Below are positions 11,870-24,740 of a stretch of DNA of 64,000 nucleotides, piece after piece. The DNA lies in the NCBI RefSeq assembly GCF_000143415.4, contig NW_003314393.1, positions 191,795 through 255,794 on the forward strand. The letters are read 5' to 3'. The position numbers were made by a program, and so were the translations under genes. This DNA is from Selaginella moellendorffii. Its lineage: Eukaryota; Streptophyta; Lycopodiopsida; Selaginellales; Selaginellaceae. The notes under the pieces were generated by a model. It worked only from the letters and a program-made list of their open reading frames with translations. It was not told the DNA's origin and searched no databases. Within the stretch, counting starts at the first letter, position 1, and the number at the start of each line of letters is the position of its first letter.

Positions 11870-12430
11870 AAGTTTAGGCAATGGAAGAACATGACAATAC
11901 AATAGCAAACCCAGAAATAGGCAAATGAACAGTGGATACAGAACTTTCCATACTTTAATTTGAAAAGTCTAGGCTCTTCGGATCAAACCAACCAATGACC
12001 GACTACATGAGTGTCAGAATACCGTCCTTGACCCGGTCATACATCACTTTAAATTTCAAGCACATGTGACACAATGGCAAACAGATTTCTAGTGTTCCTT
12101 GGTCATGGTATTCCAGCATATAGTGGTGGTCAATGGAAGAATACATGACAAATAAAGATGACAGAAGTTAGTCACTCAGAAATGTTGGTCAAGGTGGATA
12201 CAGAACTTTCGATATTTTACTTTGATCAAAGTCTAAGCTCTTCAAATACTGGTCAATCAATGAATAGCCAACCAACCAATGACCGGCTTTAACATGAGTA
12301 TAAGAATACCGTCCTTGACCCGGTGATACATCACCTTAAATTTCAAGCTTGTCAAGGAAACATGTGATACAATGGCAAACAGATTTCTTGTGTTCCTTGG
12401 TCATGGTATTCCAGCAATTGCGTTCATCTT
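11870..12430 (+). repeat. Tandem duplication of the DUF716 promoter and first codons
   Basis: About 11880-12123 and about 12135-12415 are diverged direct copies. Shared landmarks are GGATACAGAACTTTC, CCAACCAATGACCG, GAATACCGTCCTTGACCCGG and the gene start (ATGGCAAACAGATTTCT at 12074 and 12372). The upstream copy therefore contains an orphan start (MANRFLVFLGHGIPA) that then runs out. The downstream copy drives the intact gene. Confidence 0.8.
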
Positions 12431-13163
12431 TTGGGGACTCTTGCTTTTTCTCACGAATGCAGCATCTCGTTTTCGAGGCCATGAAAAACCTGGGCGACTC
12501 TCCCTCATTACAAAGCCAGCTGAGTTTTACATTCTCTTCCTTGGGAGTGCAGGAGTCATCACTTTCCACTGCATTCTTCAGCCAACACGAAGCTATCCTG
12601 ACCTGGAGCACATCTCCATGGCTATTCCGTTCATGATCTATGCACTCTGTTTACGTTCCAAGCTACACTTGCCAAGTGCTTTTGTAAGTCTCATGGAAGC
12701 AGCAGCGTTCGCCCAAGAACTCTTCCTCTTTCATTGGCATTCCACGGATCATGTCGGCGTGGAAGGACATTATCATATGCTTCTACAGCTCATTGTGACT
12801 GCCTGTATGTTCTCAAGCCTCGTGGAAGTGTTTGTGCCACAGAATCACAATGCCATGATGATCAAGTTTTGGAAGTCAATTTGTATCATCTTCCATGGCA
12901 TTTGGCTGCTTCAGCTCTCATTACTTCTTGTGTTCCCAGCAACGTTCCTGCCTCTGGGTTGCCAAGTGTTTGTTCGTCACCACCAAAAGATCGAGTGTGG
13001 CAGTGAAAACCTTGTCAACCAGTCCAAAGCTATGGGAACATTGCTTTTCAGTTGGTACCTCTCTTTGTTGATGGTAGGAAGTGCAATATCCTATGCTGTT
13101 ATTGAGAGAAAAACTCTATACAATATTAGTATATGGAATGAACAGGATGAAGAGCTACCATAA
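12372..13163 (+). CDS. DUF716 (TMEM45-like) seven-helix membrane protein
   Basis: A single-exon frame of 263 residues, close to the usual length of the DUF716/TMEM45 family. Hydrophobic helices can be seen at about 6-30, 52-72, 82-102, 108-130, 137-160, 170-195 and 222-248. Conserved-looking His/Glu features in and near the helices (GHG near the start, EFYILFLGSAGVITFH, HWHSTDHVGVEGHYHMLLQ) fit the family. No biochemical activity is established that I can name with confidence; plant members have been linked to responses to infection. The ATG is chosen because it begins the first helix and lies in the duplicated promoter block. I see no frame break, and nothing nearby suggests an operon-like or element-borne role, so this is probably the window's one ordinary host gene. 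Confidence 0.85.
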   Translation: MANRFLVFLGHGIPAIAFIFWGLLLFLTNAASRFRGHEKPGRLSLITKPAEFYILFLGSAGVITFHCILQPTRSYPDLEHISMAIPFMIYALCLRSKLHLPSAFVSLMEAAAFAQELFLFHWHSTDHVGVEGHYHMLLQLIVTACMFSSLVEVFVPQNHNAMMIKFWKSICIIFHGIWLLQLSLLLVFPATFLPLGCQVFVRHHQKIECGSENLVNQSKAMGTLLFSWYLSLLMVGSAISYAVIERKTLYNISIWNEQDEELP

Positions 13164-15214
13164 CTTCCCTATAGTGAATAATTATAAAATGGAATTTAAC
13201 CCTTGAACAAGGGCACCAGAACAGAATCTAAGTTTTAGAGCTATGGTACAGTGAACAAAAGGATGAAGTTAAACTCTTAAGCATATAACAAAAAAATGAA
13301 GGAACATGAACATGGAGCAATATCATAATAGTTTTAGAGCATTTAGAATTCCAACTCTAAAATCAACATGCAAAACAAAGCTAGATGATTTTAGCATATT
13401 TATAGCAAAATACACCAACTAACATGGTAGAGTTTAGGCTTAGATATAAGCAAGATTCAAAACAAAAGATAGCACACCTAATGGGGAGATAAATAATATC
13501 TCAAGTAGTTCATACCTCAACCTACCCATTATCCCCATTATATTTGGAATTGCCCATATCCCCTACCCCATTATAAATGAATTAGAGAAAAGTTTATTAA
13601 AATTGAGGATTATTATAGAATATATATGGGTATCATAGATATATTCCCATTTTACTTAAAGTGAAAAATAATTAACGTCATTCTTTTAATTTAAAACATT
13701 TTTCTAAATTTAAAATGTATGATCAAGATGACATCTTTGAAAGCTAGCATTTTATATTTAATTTTATATAGCTTGCTGTAGTTATAAACTTCTAAAGTTA
13801 AGAAGTTCCTTATTGAACAATTTCTGAAAAATATTTATTGTGCATATTGAACTTTTTCATGTATAATAATATTTATTTAGTTTTATATTATTAATTAATA
13901 TAAATATTCTATAAAATATAAGTAAAATAATTTTTTTGATAATGCCATATATTAATATTAACATAGTGGAATTTTGATAGCCATAAAATTGATTTCAATT
14001 TGAACCACTTGCTCCTGTATATAAGCTAGGGTTTTGAGATTACACATTTTTGTATTCCATTTCCATATTTAATGCACTCATATTAGTGAAAGTGAAGGGT
14101 AATTCTAATTGTCTTTAAGGAGTGTTTGGTTTAGATTTAGCTTTTGCATTATTTAGATCTCTCTTATTTATGTAGCTTTTCAATTTCTTTTTTTCTTTTT
14201 ATTTTTTTTGCTTTTTTCCATTTATTTTTATGGCAAAATAGTAACTTCCTCCTTCTTTGACTCTAGAGTAACAGTTGGGGCAATTTCTCAATGCTATGTA
14301 ATTGCAATTGAACAATCAGACTCAATTGATAGTGGCATTCATGGCATGTGGTGTATCTCTTACTATTGTTGCCCATCATTGAGTTCAGTTGGAGTTCTTT
14401 TGTGGGAATTTTGGGGATGATGTATATCATTAGTTTGATCACTTTATAGTGATTACCACTTATCATTTTTGGGATGATATTTAGTGTCTATATAATTTCC
14501 CCACATGTTTTAAAGGGATAACATTGCAATGGTACAATGGTTTGAGCACAATCAAACAATTATTTAGACATATTGACAAGCCTTATAAGAATTGCATTAT
14601 CTTTATTAGGGGTCATTTTCGTCAACGATGCAATTTTACTTCTAAATCCTCCTACTTTGTATATAGCCAATTATGTCGGAGCGGAATAAATTGGGAATAT
14701 TGTGGCCAATGCTTCAGCAATGTCTTATGGGACTCATATATGCACTAGCTCCAGTCACCTTAGACAACATTCTTTGACTAGCACAACATTATGGAATATC
14801 ACTTCTTTCACTTATTGTTGCATATGCTTTAATGCCACTTTTTGTGGGAGATGATCTTGTTCTGATAGAAGTGCTATTGTTGCTTGTGTTCAAAGACAAG
14901 GGCAAGGATGTAGTTATGACCATAATGTTTGTTGCTAGACATGTGATAAGGTTGGCCACACATATTTGTGTTGTTGATATTTTTTGATTAGCATCATCTA
15001 TTTCCTAAGTGGAAGCTTTGGTATTAATAATGTCTTATTGGTGCTATGGTCTTGATGTAGAGATTCTTTTGAGAAATGAGAAGTTGCGCAAGTATTGGAG
15101 GATGCTTGAATGAATAAGTTATTAACCCCTTCATCTTTCTTTTGAGAGTACCATCAATGGGTTCACTCGGCACCAGTTCATCTAGTTTTTACTTTCCAAG
15201 CTCGTTTTTAGTTA
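13164..15214. other. AT-rich region, no supported gene
   Basis: Very AT-rich, particularly 13500-14250. About 14630-15110 gives broken hydrophobic translations (for example AYALMPLFVGDDLVLIEVLLLL) with several stops. This could be a decayed membrane-protein gene but is not recognisable. Confidence 0.4.
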
Positions 15215-15560
15215 ATAGGGGTAGAGTTGAGACTAACAAAAAGGGTATGATAGCAAGGGTGTTTGACAGGCATGGTAAGCTATCATCCAACAATATTAAG
15301 ATATTAATCTCGATATGCAAGGGTTTTTGTCAAGCCAGTGCAAGATAGAGCAAAAGAGAATTAATAAGCCGGGCCAAGTATGCTTGGCTAAATAGACACT
15401 TAGGAATTTTTTCCCTATGCTCGTCCGGCCAAGTATAAATGCAAAGTCTAGTTTACTAACACTTGAACTGATAAAGGATCTAACAATACCAACCTCCTAC
15501 GGTCATCGTAGTAAGAAAAGAATATCTGAAAGGACTAGCTGATAGGTAACTTTCGATACC
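15215..15560. mobile_element. Partial LTR of the 16404-23491 family
   Basis: Matches 17190-17554 of the left LTR (GAGACTAACA...GGGCATGATAGC, CAAGCCAGTGCAAGA, ACTTTCGATAC...), with about 10 percent differences. It ends TTTGCAACA beside the SWIM relic. The other part of this LTR is missing. Confidence 0.75.
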
Positions 15561-16403
15561 TAAAGTTATATTTGCAACAGTTATTGCTCGTAAACCAATT
15601 TCTTGTATCAATTGGGCAATTTGAAGAGTCAGTGCCAAAAGCAATGCACGTTGCTCCGGAATGATTAGGAGTCAAGCTCATTGTCTCGCATAAGTTCAAG
15701 TTCTTTAGCAATGCCATGTTTCTAGGGCTGTCGACATCTAGGGATAAAGGGCTGTCAGTCAAGTTGGATTTACTATTGTGGAACTACTGTTACTCATACA
15801 AGTGGGATCCACAGCTCAATTATTTTAAAGCCGGATTTTGTGAAGCTACTGAGTGAAGCTGCAATCTTTTGAAAAAAGAGATTGAAAGTCTAGAGAGAGT
15901 AGGTTTCAAGCTGAAGACTTCCTCAAATGTTGCTATTGATACTATTATGCCACCAATGTCAACACTAGACCAGCATACACGACCAGCTAGGAATGGGAAG
16001 GCTGTATAATATAAGTCTTCCATTTTGAAAGGTACGCAAGAAAAGATCAAGTTGGCAAACGAATTAAAGTGCACAATCACAAAGACAAATTACATCAATG
16101 CTATGGTTAAAGAGTTTGTTATTGTGATTGAGTTGTCAAAAGATACGAGCTACACTATTAGAATATACAAAAATCCATCTTGTACCTGTCCAGATTTTAC
16201 ATAAATGGAGAACATTGGAAAGATATATTTAGTCTGCAAGCACATTTAATACTTTTTTGTGCAAGAACTAAACCAAGATCCTAAGATCAACCATTACATC
16301 CACAAGCAAGCCTTACAGTTGCGGAGCTTGAGAAGTGTTTTTAGATTGCTTTTAATGTTTGGATCTATATTTATATTTGTATTTTATTTGTTGAATTTAC
16401 TTG
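15561..16403 (+). pseudogene. Relic of a SWIM-protein transposon, first part
   Basis: Plus-strand decayed copy of the SWIM gene. Recognisable pieces include the match to VISREPVSRINWAIRRVSAKSNA near 15575-15650, PPMSTLDQHTRPARNGKA near 15950 and the SWIM part near 16150-16260 (NPSCTCPDFT...CKHI). It carries many stops. It is cut at 16403 by an LTR element and resumes at 23492. Confidence 0.8.
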
Positions 16404-17554
16404 TGTAGTGCACGTGGTTTTGACCCTTTATCCTATGGTGATTTACCATAGGATAACACCACGAAGCGGAACCTAAACCCTCTTTATGCCACGTGACACA
16501 TGCCACATGTCACATGCCACGTGTCCATGCCACATGTCCACAGGACAGTGGTGTGGAACCTGTGGTTCAGGGCCTTGGGCCATTGAATGAAGGAACAGTG
16601 CCAGACTCCCAAGTGTGGAGCCAAGGAGTGATGGAACTGAACCACGGAGTAACTCCCAAGCATACAACCCAAGGAGTGAAAGAACAAGAGCCTGGAGCGA
16701 CTTGGAACAATCCTAGAGCAACCAGTATCCCAATGCCAGGACCAGCACGCAAAATGGAGTCTGGCGCTATTTCGGCATACCGGTGGCCTAACGAGAGAGC
16801 ATGGGTACTCCACCGGCTAGCATGGAATGGAACTTGGGCTTAGACCCAAGCTGGACACAGAACAAGGACAGGCACGCAAGCGAAAGCTAGACTATGCCTC
16901 AGGTTGGTCGGCCATGCCCGACCTACCCACTATCCCTACTATACATTTAGAACCCCCGACAGGCCCCCCCACCCCTTGAGGAACACACGCTTTGGGCTTT
17001 CACCCCAAGCCTCCCTTAGTATCAGGAGTTAGTCTCTGGGACAAACTTGAAACTTACTAAATATGGAATGTCCTTAGATTGTGAAGTTGGACATGGGACG
17101 AACACCATTGTGTTCAAAACAATCTCTACATTCTGTAGATATGCCAAATGAGCAAATCTAAACACTTTCCATAAATAGCATTTGGGACCGAATTGAGACT
17201 AACACAAAGGGCATGATAGCGAGGGTGTTTGGTAGACACGGTAAACTATCATGTAGCGATATTGAGGGACTAATCTCAATACGCAAGGGTTCTTGTCAAG
17301 CCAGTGCAAGACAGAGCAAAAGAGAACTAAAAAGCCGGGCCAAGTATGCTTGGCTGAATAGACACTTAGGAATTCCGTCCTTATGCTCATCCGGCCAAGT
17401 ACAGATGCAAAATTCAGTTTACTAACACTTGAACAAGAGGGACTGATAAAGGGTCCAGCAATACCGACCTCCTGCCATCGTGGCAGTAAGGTAAGAGTGT
17501 CCGTAAGGACTAGCCGACAGATAACTTTCGATACTCGAAGTCACATTCGCGACA
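16404..17554 (-). repeat. LTR (3' LTR of the minus-strand LARD)
   Basis: Starts TGTAGTGCACG and ends CGCGACA. Near its left edge is a perfect 10-bp hairpin, TATCCTATGG / CCATAGGATA (about 16430-16456). A cluster of CACGTG/CACATG boxes follows at about 16488-16552. The LTR core TTTGGGCTTTCACCCC is at about 16991. Confidence 0.9.
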
Positions 17555-17566
17555 CTCTCCCCCCCT
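17555..17566 (-). promoter_or_regulatory. Polypurine tract of the LARD
   Basis: CTCTCCCCCCCC on the plus strand, purine-rich on the minus strand, immediately inside the 3' LTR. Confidence 0.75.
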
Positions 17567-20500
17567 AGGGAAGATCGACGTCCTCGTCAATGCATACTCG
17601 AGTCTAGAATACTGCCAAGGAAACAACTCTAGAAAAAATTCACAATATTCACACTATGTGAGAAATGCACCAATTGAAATGAGTTAGGAGACAACCTCTT
17701 TGTCTAATACGGATGCGCTATCAGCTCAGACACCTTCTGGCCATCGCCGACAAGGAAATGACCAATGGAGTTAGCCACCATTGCTGCTCTGGGAGTCACC
17801 CAACTTACAAAAGTGTGATATGCCCCTGCCCGCAGGAACATAGAGAGAGAAGCCAGAGGCCCCAACCCTCCTAAGCAAAGAAACCAAACCTGTCGGTAAG
17901 GTTTAGATAGACTACTGTAAATAGGTAGTTAGAGTTGTTTACACGGTCACGCCCTTTTAACGGAATAAGGAACATCGACAGAGAGGCAGGTTATGTGACC
18001 AATCGACAGTAGCTACCACATGACTAGAGATTTCAACATGCACACGAAGTGCCGAAGCCAGTTTGCCTATTACTGGCCCAAACTCAAAGATCAATAAATG
18101 GACAATATCAAAGTCAGAGACAATGATATCTTAAAGACTTAATTACCAGTGATTAAATTTTAGATTAGAACACAAAAGTATTCCAAATAATTTATCATCC
18201 GATAAACTAGTATTATAGTAGATAGGAACCACCAAGTTCATCAAAATTGGTAAACACAGGATTCACCATCCAACAAAATTCAATAGCAAGTATATCATCA
18301 AATAAACTCAATGATGAAACTTAACTACTGAAAATAGCAGACAGTAAACCAACAATTTACTAAAGATAACTCAAAGAACACAAAGTATCATGGATTGACA
18401 AGCACAATGCTCGCGAATGTATCACCTGAAGGAAATAACATCCCAACCTATCAAAACTAACTTGAGCAATAATCAACAGAATAGAATGAATGTGGCAAGA
18501 CCAACAAACACTCATTCATGCCAATTATCACACTAGCCAATCCGAATAGATCCCAGCTAACAACACTAAGGAACTCAAGTTGCCTAAGCAAATGCCAGCA
18601 ACATCCTACTGATGTCTCAAACCCAAGAGACTAATCTAGAGCAAACCACAAAGAACATATGGTATTGCGAAAAGCCAAAAGCCATCAAAGAGAACAATTA
18701 ACCATCATGAAAGATCATCAATTATCCCATTAAAAAGATATGCCAAATCATCGTAAAAAAACAATCTACCATCCCGAAGAACAGTAAATCATTCTATACC
18801 AACAATAATCAAGCAAAATCTTTTGACAAGGATAAACAACTATCTTAGATAATAGTTAGTCATCACCAATGATTGCTAGATGCAAAAGCCAACTTCAACA
18901 TCGAAGCTAATGAGCCAAAATTCCTTCCCCAACAACTTCTAACAAATGGAATAATGAGCATGAAAACTCAAAGAACCAAAAGCTCAAAGAAGTCTATAGC
19001 CAAGTCATGCCTAACAATGATCACGAGTCTCGCATGAACTAACTTCAATGCTAAGAAGAAAATCATGGTATAACCCACAATATCCTCATTAACACATCTA
19101 TAAGCTAAACTCCATAATGCAAAGCTAATGAAGAGCATGTCTGCATCAATCCAAAAGCTAAGCATAACGAAGCTATACTTGACAAGTGATCACCAAATGA
19201 TCCTCCATGAATCCATTTATAGCAAGACGTAACTCACTTCATAACAAGCACAAGAAGAATCATCAATGCCACTCAGTTCATTTGAACGTCAACATAGTTG
19301 CTAACTAGCAAATTTGTGAATGCTAATAATATAAAGCTACAGCTCAAGCATCAACACTAATTGCATTGAGACTAATGAAACTCATTATCAATCTTATGGA
19401 GAGACATCTCATCTCACTCAAATCTCAACATCATCAATGTCAACGACAAGGCATCACTTCAATGCCATCAACACCATAACAAAACTAGAAGAAAGCAAGA
19501 GTGAATCACCACTCAAAACTCTCCAGCAACTAAGCTAACCAAAGTTGAAGATACTTTACTCAGTATCCGAGACTAATCCTTCAGCAAAACTTAGTTACAG
19601 ATAACACTTCATCACGGAGTGATTCACCACATCCAAGACTCAATGAAATCCAACACCACAACTAAATGCAACCAAATGATATCGACAAAGGTAAAGTCAA
19701 CATATTAACATGGAAAACCCATGTAAGTCTAACAACACGATCCTTCGCAATACCATCCGATAAAGCAAGCCCATCACCGCTAAATTATCATCGAGTAAAG
19801 CAAGTGTCAAAAACCCTTGATAAAATCTACAAGCAATCTCTAGTTGCAAAGCAACCAACAATCACTTTTCAACTTGCCTTCACAAGACTTAAACACTAAA
19901 CTCATGCCATCGAGTTATATACTTGTCTAATATCCCCAGGTGCGAGATAAAAGTTCATGGACAAGCACGAACTAAATGACTACTCAAATCCAACTTAACC
20001 GCGATAAACTCACTAATGCATTTAGCCAATAGCTTTGAACATGCCTTGAAGAGGTTAGCTACACATGATCAACACTAAGTTGAAACTTAAGTGAAGACCA
20101 TGAGATGGACTCATGTCGGTACACAACTTCCACTTAGACAAAGCTATAGTATGGGTACTAACATCTCAACCATAAACAACTAAGTTGGACATCACCATCC
20201 TCAGCCAAGGCACAGGGCCACCAAGACTAAGTCAAGATTAGTGAGAGCTCACTACTTTTATAGAGTCTAATGAAATGCAAAGTACAACCTGCCACCAAGC
20301 ATAATACTACAGAAGAAAGGCACAAGGGTCACCCTTCTTAGAAAAGTGCAACGGCCACTTTTCTACACCAACTCCAGACTCTATCCAACTCAATTGCCTT
20401 AGCCCCAAAACTTAGCATCCCTTTCGAGTTGCATCATACAAATTACTTACTAAGGTCTAAGCCAACCAAAGTCAACTCTAACCCCTTCACTAGTTTGTAC

Positions 20501-22365
20501 TGGCTTACGAAAATGGAATGGTTTTCAGACAAAGTGATAATAGATTAGCCATTGGAAAAGTCTAAGAAAATTTGTGGAAAATTTTTCCATTCTAGAGAAA
20601 GAATGACTTTTAGTCCAGGAATACAAACTTTCAAGACTCAACCAACTTCCTCCTACTAACAACTTCACATAGGTTCACCTCAACACAAATTCTCATGACC
20701 CATAGTATGCTTAAGCCTCAAACATCTTTTGCTCATACCTCCGACATCCAAGTCCGACATCCGCAAAAATGCAAAGTGAACATCCAAGGCTTGATGACGA
20801 AGACCACATCTTCGGATATCCACATTGCACTAACACTCTTTTTAACCACCTTCAAGATCTAATGTGAAGCTAAAACACTAACAAGAAAAATGACATGGAA
20901 AATCAAGCTCTAAGGAAACTTCCTCATCACTTAAAATAAAAATGCCACTTCCACTAACACAAGTGTTAGAAATGTTAATGCCTCAACCTCATACCTTCTC
21001 TATCCAACAATCTACAATCTACAAGTGTTCACGGATCAACTAATAACCTATAGCAAATGAATGCTATAACCCTTTCCAACACCTTATGGGCAAACCCTCA
21101 AGGAAACAAAGAACCAACTTAAGCTTAGCATAATGGACCACCATCGAGAATCCAGTCAAAGCTACTTCAATGCTACTTTGTGCAAGTAGACTAGCTTCAC
21201 CACCAACCACTTTGGGGTTAATCATTGTCTAACCAAGCAACTTCGTAAACACATTGCTCATTATCACATGGATATGATATGGAAATCACAATGTCTTGAT
21301 CATCAATCAAGCAACACACGAGCAATGCCAATGTCATTACTTCAAAGGTGTAGGTGAGTATCAAGTGTCAACTCAATTCGACAAAATGCAACATAAATGC
21401 CACACTCCACCGATAGAGACTTACAACACCCAACACCACTAACTTTTGTTCACAACACAGACAAACTCATGCCACTCTCTTTCCAACCAAACTCAAAACT
21501 AATCCAACACCAAGCTACTCAAAGAGCAATAGCAAAGTTCCCCGGAAAAGAATTGAGCATTGCAACCCAAGTCTTCAATAACAAGCCTAGACAAAATGGT
21601 TTAGCGCTTTACTGCTATCCACCCCATAACTGACCATTTGTAAGACCATCATCTCCAAGATGCATCAAGATAGGGACTCTTGATTACATACCATGAACAC
21701 AAGCAATGAGTTAACACCTCGTTGCAAATCATGTCTCCAAGAAGAGAGAATGATTTACGTGTTTGATCCTTCGTCCCCGATGACTCTTTTTTCGGTCTAA
21801 TCTTTGATTACACCTCAAGTTTGCTTTCACACTGCCTTTAGTCCAATCCAAGAAAAGTTTATGAGAGAGCACAGCAACAATTACTTGAATCAATAGACTC
21901 ATCCCTATAGTCTTGATTGATCCACTTGTAATCATGCCTAGGAAGGATCCACTAGTGCCGTGCTAAATAGCTACGAACCAGCTTATTTACCACTCATAGC
22001 AAACCCAGGGAAAGTTTACTTTCACCCATGGTACATGGAAAAACTCATAGAACTACTGGAACAACTCATGGAACCACCGATAGGCTAACATTAATCCTGC
22101 CAACTCAAAGCATATCCTTGAGTTGCTAATGCACTCACGAGCCTAAGCGCAAACTCGTGCAAATTGGAACAACTTAATCCCTCTTGTGAGCTCAAGCTCA
22201 AGCTCACATCATAAGGTACAAGAAGGTAACAAAAACCATACCCAAGGAACAATTGCAAAGCCTTTACACCTAAGCGTGTACCCACTCGGATCATCGTTTT
22301 CATCTCTGCATATGCAACAAGACTAGTTGCCCAATCTCATTGTATAGTACTTGTTGAGACTCATT
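17567..22365 (-). other. Non-coding LARD interior
   Basis: About 4.8 kb, A-rich on the plus strand, with no frame over about 80 codons that resembles a retroelement protein. No tandem structure noticed. Confidence 0.7.
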
Positions 22366-22376
22366 CTCTGATACCA
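22366..22376 (-). promoter_or_regulatory. Primer-binding site, initiator Met-tRNA
   Basis: CTCTGATACCA on the plus strand is TGGTATCAGAG on the minus strand, the standard plant iMet site. It lies two bases inside the 5' LTR. Confidence 0.9.
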
Positions 22377-22378
22377 AA

Positions 22379-23491
22379 TGTAGCGCACGTGGTTTTGACC
22401 CTTTATCCTATGGTGATTTACCATAGGATAACACCACGAAGCGGAACCTAAACCCTCTTTATACCACGTGTCACATGCCATGTGTCCATGCCACGTGTCC
22501 ACAGGACAGTGGTGTGGAACCTGTGGTTCAGGGCCTTGGGCCACTGAACGAAGGAACGGTGCCAAACTCCCAAGCATGGAGCCAAGGAGTGACGGAACCG
22601 AACCACGAAGCAACTCCTGAGCATACAACCCAAGGAGCGAAGGAACAGGAGCCCAAAGCGACTTGGAACAGTCCTAGAGCAACCAGCATCCCAATGCCAG
22701 GACTAACATGCAAAACGGAGCCAAATGGAGTCTAGTGCTATTTCGGCATACCGGTGGCCTAATGCGAGAGCATGGGTACTCCACCAGCTAGCATGGAATG
22801 GACCTTGGGTTTAGACACAAGCCGGACGTAGAACAAGGACAGGCACGCAAGTAGAAGCTAGACTATGCCTCAGGTTGGTCGGCCATGCCCGACCTACCCA
22901 CTATCCCTACTATACATTTAGAACCCCCCATGGGCGCCCCCCCCCCTGAGGAACACACGCTTTGGGCTTTCACCCCAAGCCTCCCTTAGTATCAGGAGTT
23001 AGTCTCTGCGACAAGCTCAAAACTTACTAAATATGGAATGTCCTTACATTGCGAATTTGGACATGGGACGAACACCGTTGTGTTCAAGACAATCTCTACA
23101 TTCCGTAGATATGCCAAATGTGCAAATCTAGACACTTTCCATAAATAGCATTTGGGACCGAATTGAGACTAACACAAAGGGCATGATAGCGAGGGTGTTT
23201 GGCAAACACGGTAGCGATATTGAGGGACTAATCTCAATACGCAAGGGTTCTTGTCAAGCCAGTGCAAGACAGAGCAAAAGAGAACTAAAAAGCCGGGCCA
23301 AGTATGTTTGGCTGAATAGACACTTAGGAATTCTGTCCTTATGCTCATCCGGCCAAGTACAGATGCAAAGTTCAGTTTACTAACACTTGAACAAGAGGGA
23401 CTGATAAAGGGTCCAGCAATACCGACCTCTGCCATCGTGGCAGTAAGGTAAGAGTGTTTGTCAGGTAACTTTCGATACCCGATTCGTGACA
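22379..23491 (-). repeat. LTR (5' LTR of the minus-strand LARD)
   Basis: Starts TGTAGCGCACG and ends TTCGTGACA. It has the same hairpin near 22407-22430 and the same E-box/G-box cluster and core as its partner. Confidence 0.9.
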
Positions 23492-23610
23492 ACTTGGAAA
23501 TATAGATTAAATCAAAATTGGAAAGATGAAAAAATGTTGGTTCAAGATGAGCCAATGTTTTTCTTGTGTTTGAGAAGTCGTAAGCTCAACTCATAAGTTC
23601 AAAATCTACC
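23492..23610 (+). mobile_element. Relic of a SWIM-protein transposon, terminal part
   Basis: Continues the copy interrupted at 16403. It includes the palindrome TTGGTTCAAGATGAGCCAA (about 23540) and the element end ...AAGTTCAAAATCTACC. Confidence 0.85.
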
Positions 23611-23826
23611 TAAGCTAGATCCTAGGAGGAGATGAGAGTAGTGACTTGAAGGGGAGTTTACAAGCCACTCACTATGTTACTAAATTTGGTGCAAACAGAG
23701 AGTCACTTGCAATTGATATCAAGGGATCTTTGACTGACTAAGCAATCACCTTCTTCTTTCCTTTTGCTCGGGTGGTTGTAGTTTGTTGCTGTTGTCTGTA
23801 AATGTCCTTAGCAACCAATATAAGGC

Positions 23827-24740
23827 TTTGACCATATGGTCAACATTGGTCAAAAGGAGGCTGAAAGGTATATTAAGGCATGTTAGGACTTAACCTACCC
23901 TAGGGCTCATAGTGGAACGGCAGCATAGTGGAGCTTTGGAGGTAGCTCGGGGGTGGTTGGGTGGTGAGGAACCTCAAGAGGTGGCATAGCATGGTCTAGG
24001 GAGATTAGACTTCAATTTTTATTGGAGGAATATGAAAATTGATATTCTCAAGTATTGTAAATCATGCGAGCTTTGTCAACGGGTTAAGGTGCCATGGGAG
24101 AAGTGGGGGGCATTTTTGCAACTTTTACCTATTCCTTAGGGCTGTTAGTGTAGTATTTCTATGGATTTCATCACTTGTTTGCTACTAACACAGAGGGAAA
24201 AAGAGCAAGGATGGGTCATAGTGGATTGGTTGACAAAGTATATGCCGTTGTTGGCTCTTTAGAAGACTATCACTGCTTCAAACTTGGCTGCGGTTTATTT
24301 GGAGAAGGTTTTTTCATGATTTTGGTTTCCCGAAGGACATTATTAGTGATTGAGTTTCAAAGTTCACCAGTGGATTTTGGAAGAGTTTTACAAAGGCTAT
24401 ACAAGTGACTTTGAAACTCTCGAGTGGAGATCATCCTTAAACGGATGGGCAAACTGAATGTGTGAATCAGGTGGTGGAGGATATATTACATTGTAGCATT
24501 GGTCAAAGGCCAGGATAGTGAGTTCTTTATCTTCCATTGGTGCAATTTGCTTACAATAATAGCCAATACAGTGGAACCAAGCTAAGTCCTTACTTTTCCA
24601 TGTTTGGAAGGCATCCCCAAACAGTGGTGGAGTTGGGATTGGATTTGAGTAAGGAAATTCAAGATAAGCTTGATTCTGAGATGACTAATTTGGCCACAGA
24701 ACTTGATGAGATTCTGGTGGTGTGCAAATGGAATTGGGGA
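23827..24740 (+). pseudogene. gypsy LTR piece and integrase pseudogene
   Basis: About 23827-24010 is the short LTR family of 49437-49646. From about 24010 a decayed integrase can be read: FYWRNMKIDILKYCKSCELCQRVK, SMDFIT, VIVDWLTKY, then AYNNSQYSGTKLSPY near 24548. Several stops and shifts are present. Confidence 0.75.

Larger units (their letters stand above)
16404..23491 (-). mobile_element. Complete non-coding LTR retroelement (LARD-like), 7.1 kb, TSD ACTTG
   Basis: LTRs at 16404-17554 and 22379-23491 (TG...CA, about 1.11-1.15 kb). Target duplications ACTTG lie at 16399-16403 and 23492-23496, and joining the flanks restores the SWIM transposon. The primer-binding site lies beside the right LTR on the minus strand, and a pyrimidine run beside the left LTR reads as a polypurine tract on the minus strand, so the element runs right to left. 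The 4.8-kb interior has no frame resembling gag, protease, RT or integrase, so it must have been mobilised in trans. The LTRs have diverged by several percent including a short deletion (about 23211). Confidence 0.9.

Noticed and set aside
17555-22378. Hidden gag or pol in the LARD interior
   Set aside because: I looked at both strands; frames are short and none shows zinc-knuckle, DTG/DSG, YxDD or HHCC motifs.
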